A stretch of DNA of 32,254 nt from Parachlamydiaceae bacterium (GTDB taxonomy: Bacteria > Chlamydiota > Chlamydiia > Chlamydiales > Parachlamydiaceae). Below are positions 14,471 to 23,574 of this stretch, one piece after another. The notes under the pieces are model-generated. The model saw nothing but the letters and a program-made list of their open reading frames with translations. It ran no database searches and was not told where the DNA came from. The stretch spans positions 1-32,254 of the forward strand of contig JACCRY010000224.1 in NCBI GenBank assembly GCA_013813265.1, in the 5' to 3' direction. How positions within the stretch are numbered: the stretch's first letter is position 1; the number at the start of each line of letters is the position of its first letter. A program made the translations under genes and the position numbers.

Positions 14471-17400
14471 CTAAATATCTAACTCCAGTTCATTGTTAAC
14501 AGCCAACTTTTCTAGCTCCTCGTCAATCGTGTCCATGACGATATTGACCCACTCAAAAACTAAATGCTCATGAGCTTCTAAAGATAGGGTTTCCGTAATG
14601 TCTTGCGGCATCGTTCCAATAAACCATCTTGCAACAGGCCAAAATGTCAAACTCGCAATAAATTTAACTAAGGCATCACATAAAGCGTGTACTTTTTCGG
14701 CAAAATTCTCAAACATTGTGAAAACATATTCGGCAGTCTCAGTCTTTTCTCCAAAAATACTCTCTATAAGCCCTTTTACTCCAGCCATAAAGCCTTTTCC
14801 GGCCTCTTTCAGAGAGGCATTGATTGGACTTGCGATTTCATTCTCCATATATAGCGTAATTTCATTCTGCAAATCCTTTTTAATCTTCTTAGCTTCTATC
14901 ACACGATTTGCTTTTGCTTCTGCTACTTGAACCGGATTCATAGGCAAACCTTCCATGAGGGGCGTAAACTTTAAATCATCCTCATCCTCATCCTCATCCT
15001 TATCCCATGTCCCTTGAGGCATGCTGCTTGTAAGTGCCAATTTGAGCAAGGAATCAAATAATTCAACCAATGAAGTCTCTTCTAAAGAACTGCTAAGATT
15101 ATCGCCAATATATTTTCCACCGTCTAGTTTGATCGCATCCTTAACAGTTTGTAAACGATGAAATATCTCTAAAGAGCCCTTAGGTAGCATTTCGATAAGA
15201 TCAAGCGCCATCGATCCGCAACGGTTTTCAAAGTCATCATCAGCTTCAGATTTTTCTCTTTCTGGCTTTCCGTCAGCAGCAACGGCCTTCTCACAGACAT
15301 TTGTTTCCTTTGCCTCCGCAGTAGCCTTATTTGCATCTTTTAAAAACTTTAGTAAAATTCCTTGCTGAGTTTCAGGCTTTACTAATGTATGGAAAATTGT
15401 GTTCAACACCTCTGGCAATTTATCTTTAATCTTTTCAATCATTTTTTCTCTAGCCGCCAAAGGTAACTCTTCCGGGAAACCGAGTTCTTCAAAGGGTTGT
15501 TTTCCGACAAGTTTTAGAAGCTTTTCTGATAACGGCTTAAAGTACTCTTTTATACGATATTTTTCAAAAGCTTTAGATGCTTCGTCAAATTTTTCTTTAG
15601 CCTCTTCAACTTTATTACCGGCTTTTATTGAAGCTTCCCAGTCTTTCTCTGCGTCCTCCAAAACAGTTCTTGCCTGCCGATATGCTTCCATAGAGCACAA
15701 ATTTTTTAAAGTTTTAGCGTCAATCTGACCAACAGACACATTTTTCTTTACTTCCTCTAGATTTAAAATAGCTTGATCTAGTTCCATTTCTGCACTGTGA
15801 CGTTTTATTTGGGCTTCGATAAGTGTTGGCATCCCATTTTCAGAATCGAACCAGTTATCATACCATTGACCCGCGCCCTCTTTTTGAGATGCCACCAAAA
15901 GCTCTGCGGATCTTAAGTTGCGTTCCGCAGCTAAATACTGTTGAACAGCAACACCTCTATCTGTCCATTTTTCTCGTACATACCGACGAAGAGCCTTTCT
16001 AGAGTTCGATAAGGTTTCACCCGCTTTCTTGGTCGTCTCTTTTCTCTCGGCTTGCATTGTCTCTGTAACATACCAGAGATCTTCCCGCCCCTTAGCATCC
16101 CTATAAGCTTGTAAAGCATGCAGCTTTTTTTCTTTTAAAAAAACATATTCCAAAATGGGCCGATCTAAGCTAACCCCTTTCAATAGCGTCGAAGGGGAAT
16201 CCACCAGTTCATACGCACTGCTTTTACCTTCTTTAACAGCGACTGAGTGAAGTCTTTTAAAATGATCACCAGCAGCAAGAATACAATTTTCTGCAATTTT
16301 CTTTAACACTTCAGGTCGATCATTAATAGGGTTTAGATTTAGTGTCATCGCACTAAAAATCCTTTGGATGTGGGGAACAACATGAGATTCGATTGCAGAG
16401 AAGAGAGAACTTAATTTTCCAGATCTGACAGCATCACTTATAATTTCATTTATTGATGCCTTTATTAGATCACTGTCATCCATCTCTACGGTATTTTTAC
16501 TCTGTATATTTTTATTTTCTATATTCAAAATTAGCTTAGAACGGCTCTCTCGGATCTCATTTCTTTTTAAAAGATCATTTTGAATCGGCTCTTTGTTTTC
16601 TAAAATGTCGCTGGTAATTTCAATAGGTTCGTTTACTTTTTTCTCAACTCCCAATCCCTTAGCGGCCAACCTTCCTGATTCCAATTTTGAGTCGATCAAG
16701 AAATCAGTCAGTAAAGAATGCAAATCTTCTCCTATTCCATTACCATCAATAGCGAGGTTACTTTTTAGCATTTCAACAATCAGGTGAGCAAATCCTACTG
16801 CAACTCCAGGTCCATGAGGCAGAATTTCCTTTAGTTTTAGGGCTTCTTCTTTTTGAGAATTTTGCAACACGGTCACTTCAATATAAAACTTAGCAATAAG
16901 TTTAGGCAACATTTCTTCAGTTAAAGTTTCCCAGATGTCAGCTTGGCAAAATTCAGGTAGATTCAAATTTTTACTGCTTAAGCCACTCATTTTAATAAAT
17001 TCACTAGCTATGGGCAGAAAAATTGCTTGCAATTTTCTTGCCCTTTCATCTTGCTGCCATTCTGACAGATTATCAAGGTCGACACTCCAGTACTCCTTCA
17101 TAGAAGTTATAAGAGCTTTTCTATGCGCGCTAAAAAGATCTCCAAGGCTTTGCAAAATACGACTAAACCAGGCATTAGAATAAATCCTTTCTTCAAATTC
17201 AGCCTTTAAATCTTGCTTTGGTTTTTGAAATTTCGACTTAGATTTTACTGAAAAATGCTCCTTTAAGTTACGCTTTGGACTGAATGTCCGCTCAAAAAAG
17301 GTTAGCCCTGAGTTTTCATCACCAACCAGATCCTCCTCTTCAGATAAATCCAGATCTCCCTCTTGTCGAATAAGAGAAACACTGAAATGAATCAAACTTC

Positions 17401-20400
17401 CAAAGATACGTTCCTCAATCATCCTGTGAATAACTTCTGCTGCAGAATCGTTAGCATCCGATCCTTCTAAATTCGAGGAAGAAAGTCCGAGTAAAGCATT
17501 TGCAATCAGATTTATATGTTTAAGTGGAGCAGTTGGAAAAAGCTCACAAATCATTTTTGCAATATTTTCACGATTTTCTGTGAGGTATATTTTAGCCTTT
17601 ACAGCAGCTATTTGAGAAAACGTACTTAAAAATTGGGTTGCGACTTCTTCTTGGTCGCCAAAGAAATAAGCAAACTCCTGCATATTTCTTTCATGAAGCC
17701 CCCTGAAGTCGCTCATATCACGATAGAAGTTTAAAAGAATTTGCGGCACAACCTGAGTTCGGACAGATTTTAAAGTATAATACCCCTTCTCATCTTCTGA
17801 AGCGCCAGGAAGAAAAAATGCAGCATCAGAGGTCAACCCCGTTAATTTAAGAACACTTTCACTCGCAGGACCAAAACTCTCATAGAGACACAATTTTTGA
17901 TTTTTTCGAGTTTCTAAACTTGAACTATGGAAGAAATCAAGCAGAAGCTTTTCGACTAAATCGTCATCAACTTGACTGTCTTCAGGCATTTGTCCAATAG
18001 CTCTTAAAAGAGCAAAATATTTCTTACGATCAAAATTCCCCTCGCATATTTCAATAATTTGATCAAGTTCCAGATTTTTGGCTGCATCTTCACATTGTGC
18101 AGCTTTAATTCCTTTCACCTCTTTTAGATACCGATTTCTCCAGTCATACGCTTCAACAAGCAAGCTCAATCGGTCATATTCAATGACAGCAGCTTTGAAT
18201 TGATCAGGATGCAGAGAACTTTTTCCTTGAAATGCATCCACAATCACACAAATCGAATTGACAAGCACACGCTCAAGTATATTCCCCGTAGCCTGAGGAT
18301 CATAGTGAGCGGCATGCTCAAAAACACGGAAGAGGCGCGGAGTCAATATTTTTTCAAAAAAAGCCCAAAGGTTTTGAACTTGATCTTTTCCTGCAGTATG
18401 AAGAAGTTTTTGTCTTTCAGCCTCTTTACGTCCATCACCTCGAAAGAATTTGATAAAGATTTCATCCTCTACTTGTAAATGTGGATCTCCATTTACAGGT
18501 CCGATAATAGCTTTTAAAAGAGCTTTTCTTTTCATTTTATCATAACGCGGCCATACTTCAAAAATTTTCTCAATCGTTTCGGTTTCTAAGCGTGAAATTT
18601 CTCTTTCCCAAACTTTGCCAAAACAACCATCCAAATATTTGTCTCTTCTTTCGTATATATCAAGAATTAAGCTCCACTTGTCGTATTCCATGAGAGAAGT
18701 TTCAACTAAAAGCTCCTCAAGCCAAGCACGGTCAACTTCTTCAATCTCATTTTCGTCTAGTAGATCCTTGATCATACCAGCAAGGGAAATCCGATTTTTC
18801 TCTTCTCCCATCCAATGAAAGGCAATTGGAATCATATTTTTCGATAGGATTGCTGCATCTTCCTCTAAAGCCTTACGTCCTTTAATTTTTAGAATAATTT
18901 CTTGATCTGGGATCAAAAATCCTGAATAGAGTTCATTTAACAGTAAAGGAAGTTGCTTTTTAACCTCTTCAAATGCCAATTTCTCAATTTTGCCGTTGCC
19001 AAAAGGAAGAGCAATAATCTGCAAATCTGATGCTGCATTTATTCCTATGGAAGCCAACAGGGTGTCAGTCATTAACGATTGATCCTCGCAGCCTTGAATG
19101 GCATGAAGAGTTTTTTTCAGAATATTGGCAAAAAGTCCATTAGGCAACCTTTCATTCTCTTCCCACTCACAGGCTAATTTTGTGAAAATACGAAGCAAAA
19201 GAGCGTCGAGATAAAGTTCCGCAAATTTATGTATCTCACCATTATTATGGAGTGCATCGTAAATCGGAATATAAGCTGGATTACTTGCATTTGATAGTGC
19301 TTGGATAATTTTTTTCTTTGCTACTACAAGAATCTTATTTCTGAGTGATTCACAGAAATCAGGTAATTTGTTATTTGGATCTAGCACCTTAAGGTCTTCT
19401 TGGACACTTTCAGTAACATGCAGCTGTTGCTCCATAAAAGAATTAACAACAGTAAACCAAGTATAGCCAGCTTGTGCTAACATATCGGAAAATTGCTTTA
19501 TTTCATCATCCGACATAAATCTTTTTTTATCAAAAGCCTTAAAGATGTCTCCAAAAAGTAAACTATCGTTTTCGAAGCTTTCACTTTTCTTCTGCTCAGA
19601 ATACTTTTCAATAAAACGAATTAGAATTTGATCCTGAATATTCTGTAAAGGCCTCTTCTCAAGATCAGCAACAAAGCAATATGCGTCTAAAATCAGCTTA
19701 GGGAAAGTCTGTGTGCGAATTTTTGGAAGATCTAAAATTTTGCTAAATCCAATCCCTTCATCTTTATCTAACCCCGCAGCCTCCAACAACTTTTCTGCAA
19801 ATTGACCAAAATGTTTAGTGATATACACCTGCAGTTTTTCTTGTATAACCTTCCTGGATGATTGCAAAAAAGCCATCAGTGGTAGTTTAGTTTCCTCAAA
19901 AAATGTTTCGATTTTACTAGGATCGCCCTTTGGTAATTCGATTCCAAGTGACTCTAGAAGCCCTTGAATTTTGTTTGGGTCGCATTTTTCAAGTTTGAAC
20001 ATCTCCTTAGCATCTGCTGAACGCAAATCCCTTGCTTGATCGTCACAATCTTCTGCCATTGCCTTCCATTGGCTTTGTAAATAATGGTCTCGCAATTCTA
20101 GTATCTCATCTTGAAGTACCCATTTTTCATACTCTTTAAGATCGCTAGAAAACTCCTCATCTATATGTAGATGGTCATTCGTAAACTCAATACTGTTTAA
20201 AAGGAGGCTTTCCAAAAGATCCAGTCCAGCACGAGGCTTTAAAGAGGCTAATTTTTCAATCACGTCAATAAAACGATAGGCAAGACATTCAACCAAAATT
20301 GAGCGAAATTGCACAATTAAAGGATCTTCGGACACACCCAAACCCATTAAAACTTGTGATATCCAGAGCTCTACTTCAGTGACACCATATTTGCTTAAAA

Positions 20401-21871
20401 TTTCTTTAACAGCCTGAACAGCTTTCTTTTTAGGGACCTCTTCAAATAGACTGTTGGTGTATTTAAAGAGTACAACTTGAATTATCCCTAGAATACCTCT
20501 TTGAAGAAGGGGTAGTTCAGGCTCAATGACTTCTTCGAGAAGGAATTCACTGGAACATGTGTTTTTGGAATTTATTGAGCATAATGCAATTTGAGATTGG
20601 TTGTCCCTGTTCGTTCGAATTAACCAATCATTCTTTTCTTCTTCACTTTCAGATTCACTGCCTGTTAGTAATGAACACTCTGAAGTTTCAGAATTATCAC
20701 CTTTATCAAAATCATTATCTGAATCTAAGCTTTGATAATCAGATGAATTATCTTCACCATAAAACAAAGTTATTTTATCGCTTAAATGATCATATTTAGA
20801 TGAAACAACATCCAACTCAGATTTTTTGTGATTAAAATTCGAAGTTCCGCGCGGCAAGGCCTTCAAATAAAAATCTCTTATAAATTCAGTTAAGTATTCC
20901 TCCACTTCAGATCTAATTTTAAAATTTAAATTTAGTGTTGTATACACCGCTCCCTGAGCACTAAACTCATTCTCCGGAATTTTTGCCGCCTCAAAAAGGA
21001 TAGTTACCAAATCTTTAATGCTAACTTCCAAAGACTCTTCAAACTCTTTAAGTGCATCATCTCTCTTTTCAAGAAGTCTTTTTTTTTGCTCGTCATGCAC
21101 AGTTTTTAAAAGAGTTAAGGTGTCTACATTGTTTTTATTTTTCGATATTTCTAAATAATTTATTTGGTAACTCTTAATTGCATTTTTAATAGATTGTTGG
21201 GTTATAACATGCAAACGACGACAGGTTATCAACTTTTCTTCTAATCCACTGTCGGATATCCATTGGTTAATAATCGAAATAAGATTCTTTATGACATTCA
21301 TAGGAAGTTTATCCGTATCTTCCCTCATTAATGGACGATAGCAAGCGAGTGAGCCTATGGCTTGCTCAAGCATAAATTCCAGAAATATCTGTAATTCCTC
21401 TTCACTTCCTCCTAAATTGTTCTTTGTCATAAAATCAGGAGTTATCTTATGCTGCACATACTTCTTAACTATTTTGGGTAACTGACCTGTTATGTCTAAA
21501 TATTTGAGGGAAAGCGACATTTCTTCAGAAATTGGCTCACTGTCTTTATTTACCCAATTTAATCCTCCCACCACTAAGGACGAGGCCGTACGTTCAGCCG
21601 CATTCTTTAACGAATTGGCTGCACGTCCGCCCACATCATTTAAAAAAGTGACAGTTCGTCCTGCAACATTACCTAAACCTTTTTTTGCCGATGAAGGGAT
21701 CGATGCAACTGAGTTGTACCCCCAAGTCAATAATTCTTTACTATTATAAAAAGATGACCCATCGTTCCGACCTACCGGTTTCTTTTTAATGGGGGTACTT
21801 GTAGGAGTTAAATCTATAGAATCATCTTGTGATGACTCTGAACTACTTGACGAATTGAGCGGACATTCCAT
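14471..21871 (-). CDS. Giant helical repeat protein, putative effector
   Basis: A single uninterrupted 2466-residue frame, 23% of the window. GAGGAA lies four bases before the ATG. No known domain is recognised. The first ~30 residues are Ser/Thr-rich and disordered (NSSSSSESSQDD), with no Sec signal, a feature shared by many type III secretion substrates. The body is charged and helical and contains diverged internal repeats: an EY(E/D)(K/R)..L..LR(D/N).YL motif near residues 579, 1062 and 1231, and a GL..LP..(I/V)..(L/F)P.L...(F/L)Y motif near 691, 938, 1331, 1621 and 2111. A long coiled-coil-like stretch spans about 1914-2110, and an acidic run DEDEDEDD lies near 2291-2299. A weakly hydrophobic stretch (FIASLTFWPVARWFIGTM) lies near 2415-2433. 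It has its own transcription unit. Effector status is inference. Confidence 0.85.
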   Translation of the reverse strand: MECPLNSSSSSESSQDDSIDLTPTSTPIKKKPVGRNDGSSFYNSKELLTWGYNSVASIPSSAKKGLGNVAGRTVTFLNDVGGRAANSLKNAAERTASSLVVGGLNWVNKDSEPISEEMSLSLKYLDITGQLPKIVKKYVQHKITPDFMTKNNLGGSEEELQIFLEFMLEQAIGSLACYRPLMREDTDKLPMNVIKNLISIINQWISDSGLEEKLITCRRLHVITQQSIKNAIKSYQINYLEISKNKNNVDTLTLLKTVHDEQKKRLLEKRDDALKEFEESLEVSIKDLVTILFEAAKIPENEFSAQGAVYTTLNLNFKIRSEVEEYLTEFIRDFYLKALPRGTSNFNHKKSELDVVSSKYDHLSDKITLFYGEDNSSDYQSLDSDNDFDKGDNSETSECSLLTGSESESEEEKNDWLIRTNRDNQSQIALCSINSKNTCSSEFLLEEVIEPELPLLQRGILGIIQVVLFKYTNSLFEEVPKKKAVQAVKEILSKYGVTEVELWISQVLMGLGVSEDPLIVQFRSILVECLAYRFIDVIEKLASLKPRAGLDLLESLLLNSIEFTNDHLHIDEEFSSDLKEYEKWVLQDEILELRDHYLQSQWKAMAEDCDDQARDLRSADAKEMFKLEKCDPNKIQGLLESLGIELPKGDPSKIETFFEETKLPLMAFLQSSRKVIQEKLQVYITKHFGQFAEKLLEAAGLDKDEGIGFSKILDLPKIRTQTFPKLILDAYCFVADLEKRPLQNIQDQILIRFIEKYSEQKKSESFENDSLLFGDIFKAFDKKRFMSDDEIKQFSDMLAQAGYTWFTVVNSFMEQQLHVTESVQEDLKVLDPNNKLPDFCESLRNKILVVAKKKIIQALSNASNPAYIPIYDALHNNGEIHKFAELYLDALLLRIFTKLACEWEENERLPNGLFANILKKTLHAIQGCEDQSLMTDTLLASIGINAASDLQIIALPFGNGKIEKLAFEEVKKQLPLLLNELYSGFLIPDQEIILKIKGRKALEEDAAILSKNMIPIAFHWMGEEKNRISLAGMIKDLLDENEIEEVDRAWLEELLVETSLMEYDKWSLILDIYERRDKYLDGCFGKVWEREISRLETETIEKIFEVWPRYDKMKRKALLKAIIGPVNGDPHLQVEDEIFIKFFRGDGRKEAERQKLLHTAGKDQVQNLWAFFEKILTPRLFRVFEHAAHYDPQATGNILERVLVNSICVIVDAFQGKSSLHPDQFKAAVIEYDRLSLLVEAYDWRNRYLKEVKGIKAAQCEDAAKNLELDQIIEICEGNFDRKKYFALLRAIGQMPEDSQVDDDLVEKLLLDFFHSSSLETRKNQKLCLYESFGPASESVLKLTGLTSDAAFFLPGASEDEKGYYTLKSVRTQVVPQILLNFYRDMSDFRGLHERNMQEFAYFFGDQEEVATQFLSTFSQIAAVKAKIYLTENRENIAKMICELFPTAPLKHINLIANALLGLSSSNLEGSDANDSAAEVIHRMIEERIFGSLIHFSVSLIRQEGDLDLSEEEDLVGDENSGLTFFERTFSPKRNLKEHFSVKSKSKFQKPKQDLKAEFEERIYSNAWFSRILQSLGDLFSAHRKALITSMKEYWSVDLDNLSEWQQDERARKLQAIFLPIASEFIKMSGLSSKNLNLPEFCQADIWETLTEEMLPKLIAKFYIEVTVLQNSQKEEALKLKEILPHGPGVAVGFAHLIVEMLKSNLAIDGNGIGEDLHSLLTDFLIDSKLESGRLAAKGLGVEKKVNEPIEITSDILENKEPIQNDLLKRNEIRESRSKLILNIENKNIQSKNTVEMDDSDLIKASINEIISDAVRSGKLSSLFSAIESHVVPHIQRIFSAMTLNLNPINDRPEVLKKIAENCILAAGDHFKRLHSVAVKEGKSSAYELVDSPSTLLKGVSLDRPILEYVFLKEKKLHALQAYRDAKGREDLWYVTETMQAERKETTKKAGETLSNSRKALRRYVREKWTDRGVAVQQYLAAERNLRSAELLVASQKEGAGQWYDNWFDSENGMPTLIEAQIKRHSAEMELDQAILNLEEVKKNVSVGQIDAKTLKNLCSMEAYRQARTVLEDAEKDWEASIKAGNKVEEAKEKFDEASKAFEKYRIKEYFKPLSEKLLKLVGKQPFEELGFPEELPLAAREKMIEKIKDKLPEVLNTIFHTLVKPETQQGILLKFLKDANKATAEAKETNVCEKAVAADGKPEREKSEADDDFENRCGSMALDLIEMLPKGSLEIFHRLQTVKDAIKLDGGKYIGDNLSSSLEETSLVELFDSLLKLALTSSMPQGTWDKDEDEDEDDLKFTPLMEGLPMNPVQVAEAKANRVIEAKKIKKDLQNEITLYMENEIASPINASLKEAGKGFMAGVKGLIESIFGEKTETAEYVFTMFENFAEKVHALCDALVKFIASLTFWPVARWFIGTMPQDITETLSLEAHEHLVFEWVNIVMDTIDEELEKLAVNNELELDI
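14976..15001. repeat. In-frame 6-bp microsatellite
   Basis: Four units of the hexamer tcctca encode the DEDEDED run of the giant protein. As the unit is six bases, slippage would change length by Asp-Glu pairs and keep the frame. Confidence 0.7.
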
Positions 21872-21981
21872 AAGTTCCTCATTTAATCAATAACTTCATT
21901 TATTTACTGACTATAATTAAACACTATAACGAACATCTGGATATTTACCTATTGAAAATTTACCGTTTGATCGTTGAGATG
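21872..21981. other. Upstream region of the giant gene
   Basis: Short AT-rich region. TTGAGG/TATAAT-like boxes are not clear enough to assign. It abuts the palindrome at 21982. Confidence 0.25.
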
Positions 21982-22147
21982 CTAGTACACTGTAAGCAAA
22001 GTCCGCACCCACAAAACTTCGCCAAAGTACACGGGGTTGAAGGCTAAAAAGTGGTCCCATATGTGCATATTGGGTCACTTTTTAGACTGCAACCGCGAGT
22101 ACTTTCGCAGAGTTTGATGAGGACGGACTTTGCTTACAGTGTACTAG
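21982..22147. mobile_element. 166-bp palindromic MITE-like element
   Basis: The left end ctagtacactgtaagcaaag is matched by the complement ctttgcttacagtgtactag at the right end, and the arms stay complementary (gtccg, aaa-ct, cg-aaagtac, ggttg, ctaaaaagtg) up to a centre at catatgtgcatattg. Each arm is about 78 bases with roughly 20% mismatches. No protein is encoded. The same CTAGTACAC ends recur in a 37-bp form at 28275-28311. Confidence 0.8.
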
Positions 22148-22260
22148 GGTAAAGCTTAAATAGGGTGATGCTTAAATGTCGTGTTCCACCTTATTCTCCT
22201 CTAGTATATGATAACTTTGGAATTCTACTTTAGCCACAACGCTGACCCAAAGAGGCAACC

Positions 22261-23523
22261 TTGAATTATTTTTTACGCTTTCTTTGCTTGATTTGCTTTT
22301 TCTTCATGCCATTAAATGCTGCCGTTACACCACCCATGCACGACCCTTTTAAGATCTCCGTTGGCCTTGACATCCTAACTGAAGGTCCATACCTTGCGCA
22401 ACTTACTGGAAAGCGCATTGGACTTATCACAAATCACACTGCGATAAGCAATGAAAGAGAATCTTCCATTGATCTTTTAAAAAGATTAGCGAAGACCAAT
22501 CGTTTCACATTAAGTGCTCTTTTTGCTCCGGAGCATGGCCTCTATGGCGCTATTCACGCAGAAGAAAGCGTCAACGACAGTAACGGCACCATTCCTATTT
22601 TTAGCCTGTATGGCAAAACCAAACGCCCCACAGATGCTATGCTTCAAGGACTAGACCTCCTTATATTTGACATTCAAGATATTGGATCTCGTTCATACAC
22701 ATACATCAGCACTCTTTTTTACATAATGGAAGCCGCTGCAAAACGCAACATTCCAGTAATTGTTCTAGATCGGCCTAATCCTATTAACGGAATCGTTGTA
22801 GATGGGCCCATGCTTGAAGCTAAATGGCGTTCAATTGTCGGTTATATTAACGTTCCTTATTGCCATGGGATGACCCTTGGAGAGCTTGCCCACTTTTTTA
22901 ATGGCGAATACAAAGTAGGATGTCAACTCACGGTGATCCCGATGCGCCACTGGAAAAGAGAGATGAGTTTTCTTGACACTGGCCTGATGTGGATTCCAAC
23001 AAGCCCGCATATCCCCGAGTCTACAACCCCTCTTTACTACCCAGTCACAGGAACTTTGGGGGAACTTTCTATAGTGAATATAGGGATTGGCTATACGCTT
23101 CCTTTTAAAGTTGTTGGAGCTCCCTGGATCGATGCAAATCAATTTGCGGCTGCCTTAAATCGGCAGAAATTTCCTGGAATTTTTTTCGAACCTTTTCATT
23201 TCAAACCTTTCTATGGGAAATTTGCAAAGGAGGAATGCCACGGGGTTCTTATTATGATTACAAACCCTTTATTTTATAAGCCACTGGCATCACAATACCT
23301 AATTATTGGCGTTCTTAAAGCTCTTTATCCGAAGAAATTTAAAGAAGCGATGGCACTTTCAAAAGATCGGAAAGAAATGTTCTCCAAGGTCACGGGAACT
23401 GAGGAAATCTATAAAGTCATCACAGAAGAAAAAAATATTGTTTGGAAATTACGGGCTTTTCAAGAAAAAGAACGAAATGCATTTCTTGAAGTGCGAAAGA
23501 AATATCTTATTGCTGATTATTAA
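22261..23523 (+). CDS. namZ: Exo-beta-N-acetylmuramidase (DUF1343/NamZ-like)
   Basis: 420-residue member of the DUF1343 family, whose characterised members (NamZ, GH171) release N-acetylmuramic acid from the non-reducing ends of peptidoglycan fragments. Family landmarks are VGLDIL (about 34), GKRIGLITNHTAIS, FAPEHGLYG with Glu91 as likely catalytic acid, FSLYGKTKRPT, LIFDIQDIGSRSYTYIST, VLDRPNPING and the C-terminal IGYTLPFKVVGAPW. The start is TTG (22261): an in-frame TGA lies upstream, AGAGG precedes it, and it gives a complete signal peptide (MNYFLRFLCLICFFFMPLNA). Starting at the next ATG would lose the signal. Export suggests action in the periplasm. mgtE follows after 51 bases. The symbol rests on family membership only. 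Confidence 0.87.
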   Translation: MNYFLRFLCLICFFFMPLNAAVTPPMHDPFKISVGLDILTEGPYLAQLTGKRIGLITNHTAISNERESSIDLLKRLAKTNRFTLSALFAPEHGLYGAIHAEESVNDSNGTIPIFSLYGKTKRPTDAMLQGLDLLIFDIQDIGSRSYTYISTLFYIMEAAAKRNIPVIVLDRPNPINGIVVDGPMLEAKWRSIVGYINVPYCHGMTLGELAHFFNGEYKVGCQLTVIPMRHWKREMSFLDTGLMWIPTSPHIPESTTPLYYPVTGTLGELSIVNIGIGYTLPFKVVGAPWIDANQFAAALNRQKFPGIFFEPFHFKPFYGKFAKEECHGVLIMITNPLFYKPLASQYLIIGVLKALYPKKFKEAMALSKDRKEMFSKVTGTEEIYKVITEEKNIVWKLRAFQEKERNAFLEVRKKYLIADY

Positions 23524-23574
23524 TGTCCAAAATGCTAATAATAAGAATCAATTCCAGTTTTTATGGAGAAACTT

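Noticed and set aside
23524-23574. Magnesium riboswitch before mgtE
   Set aside because: The 51-base gap is far too short for an M-box and shows no structure.
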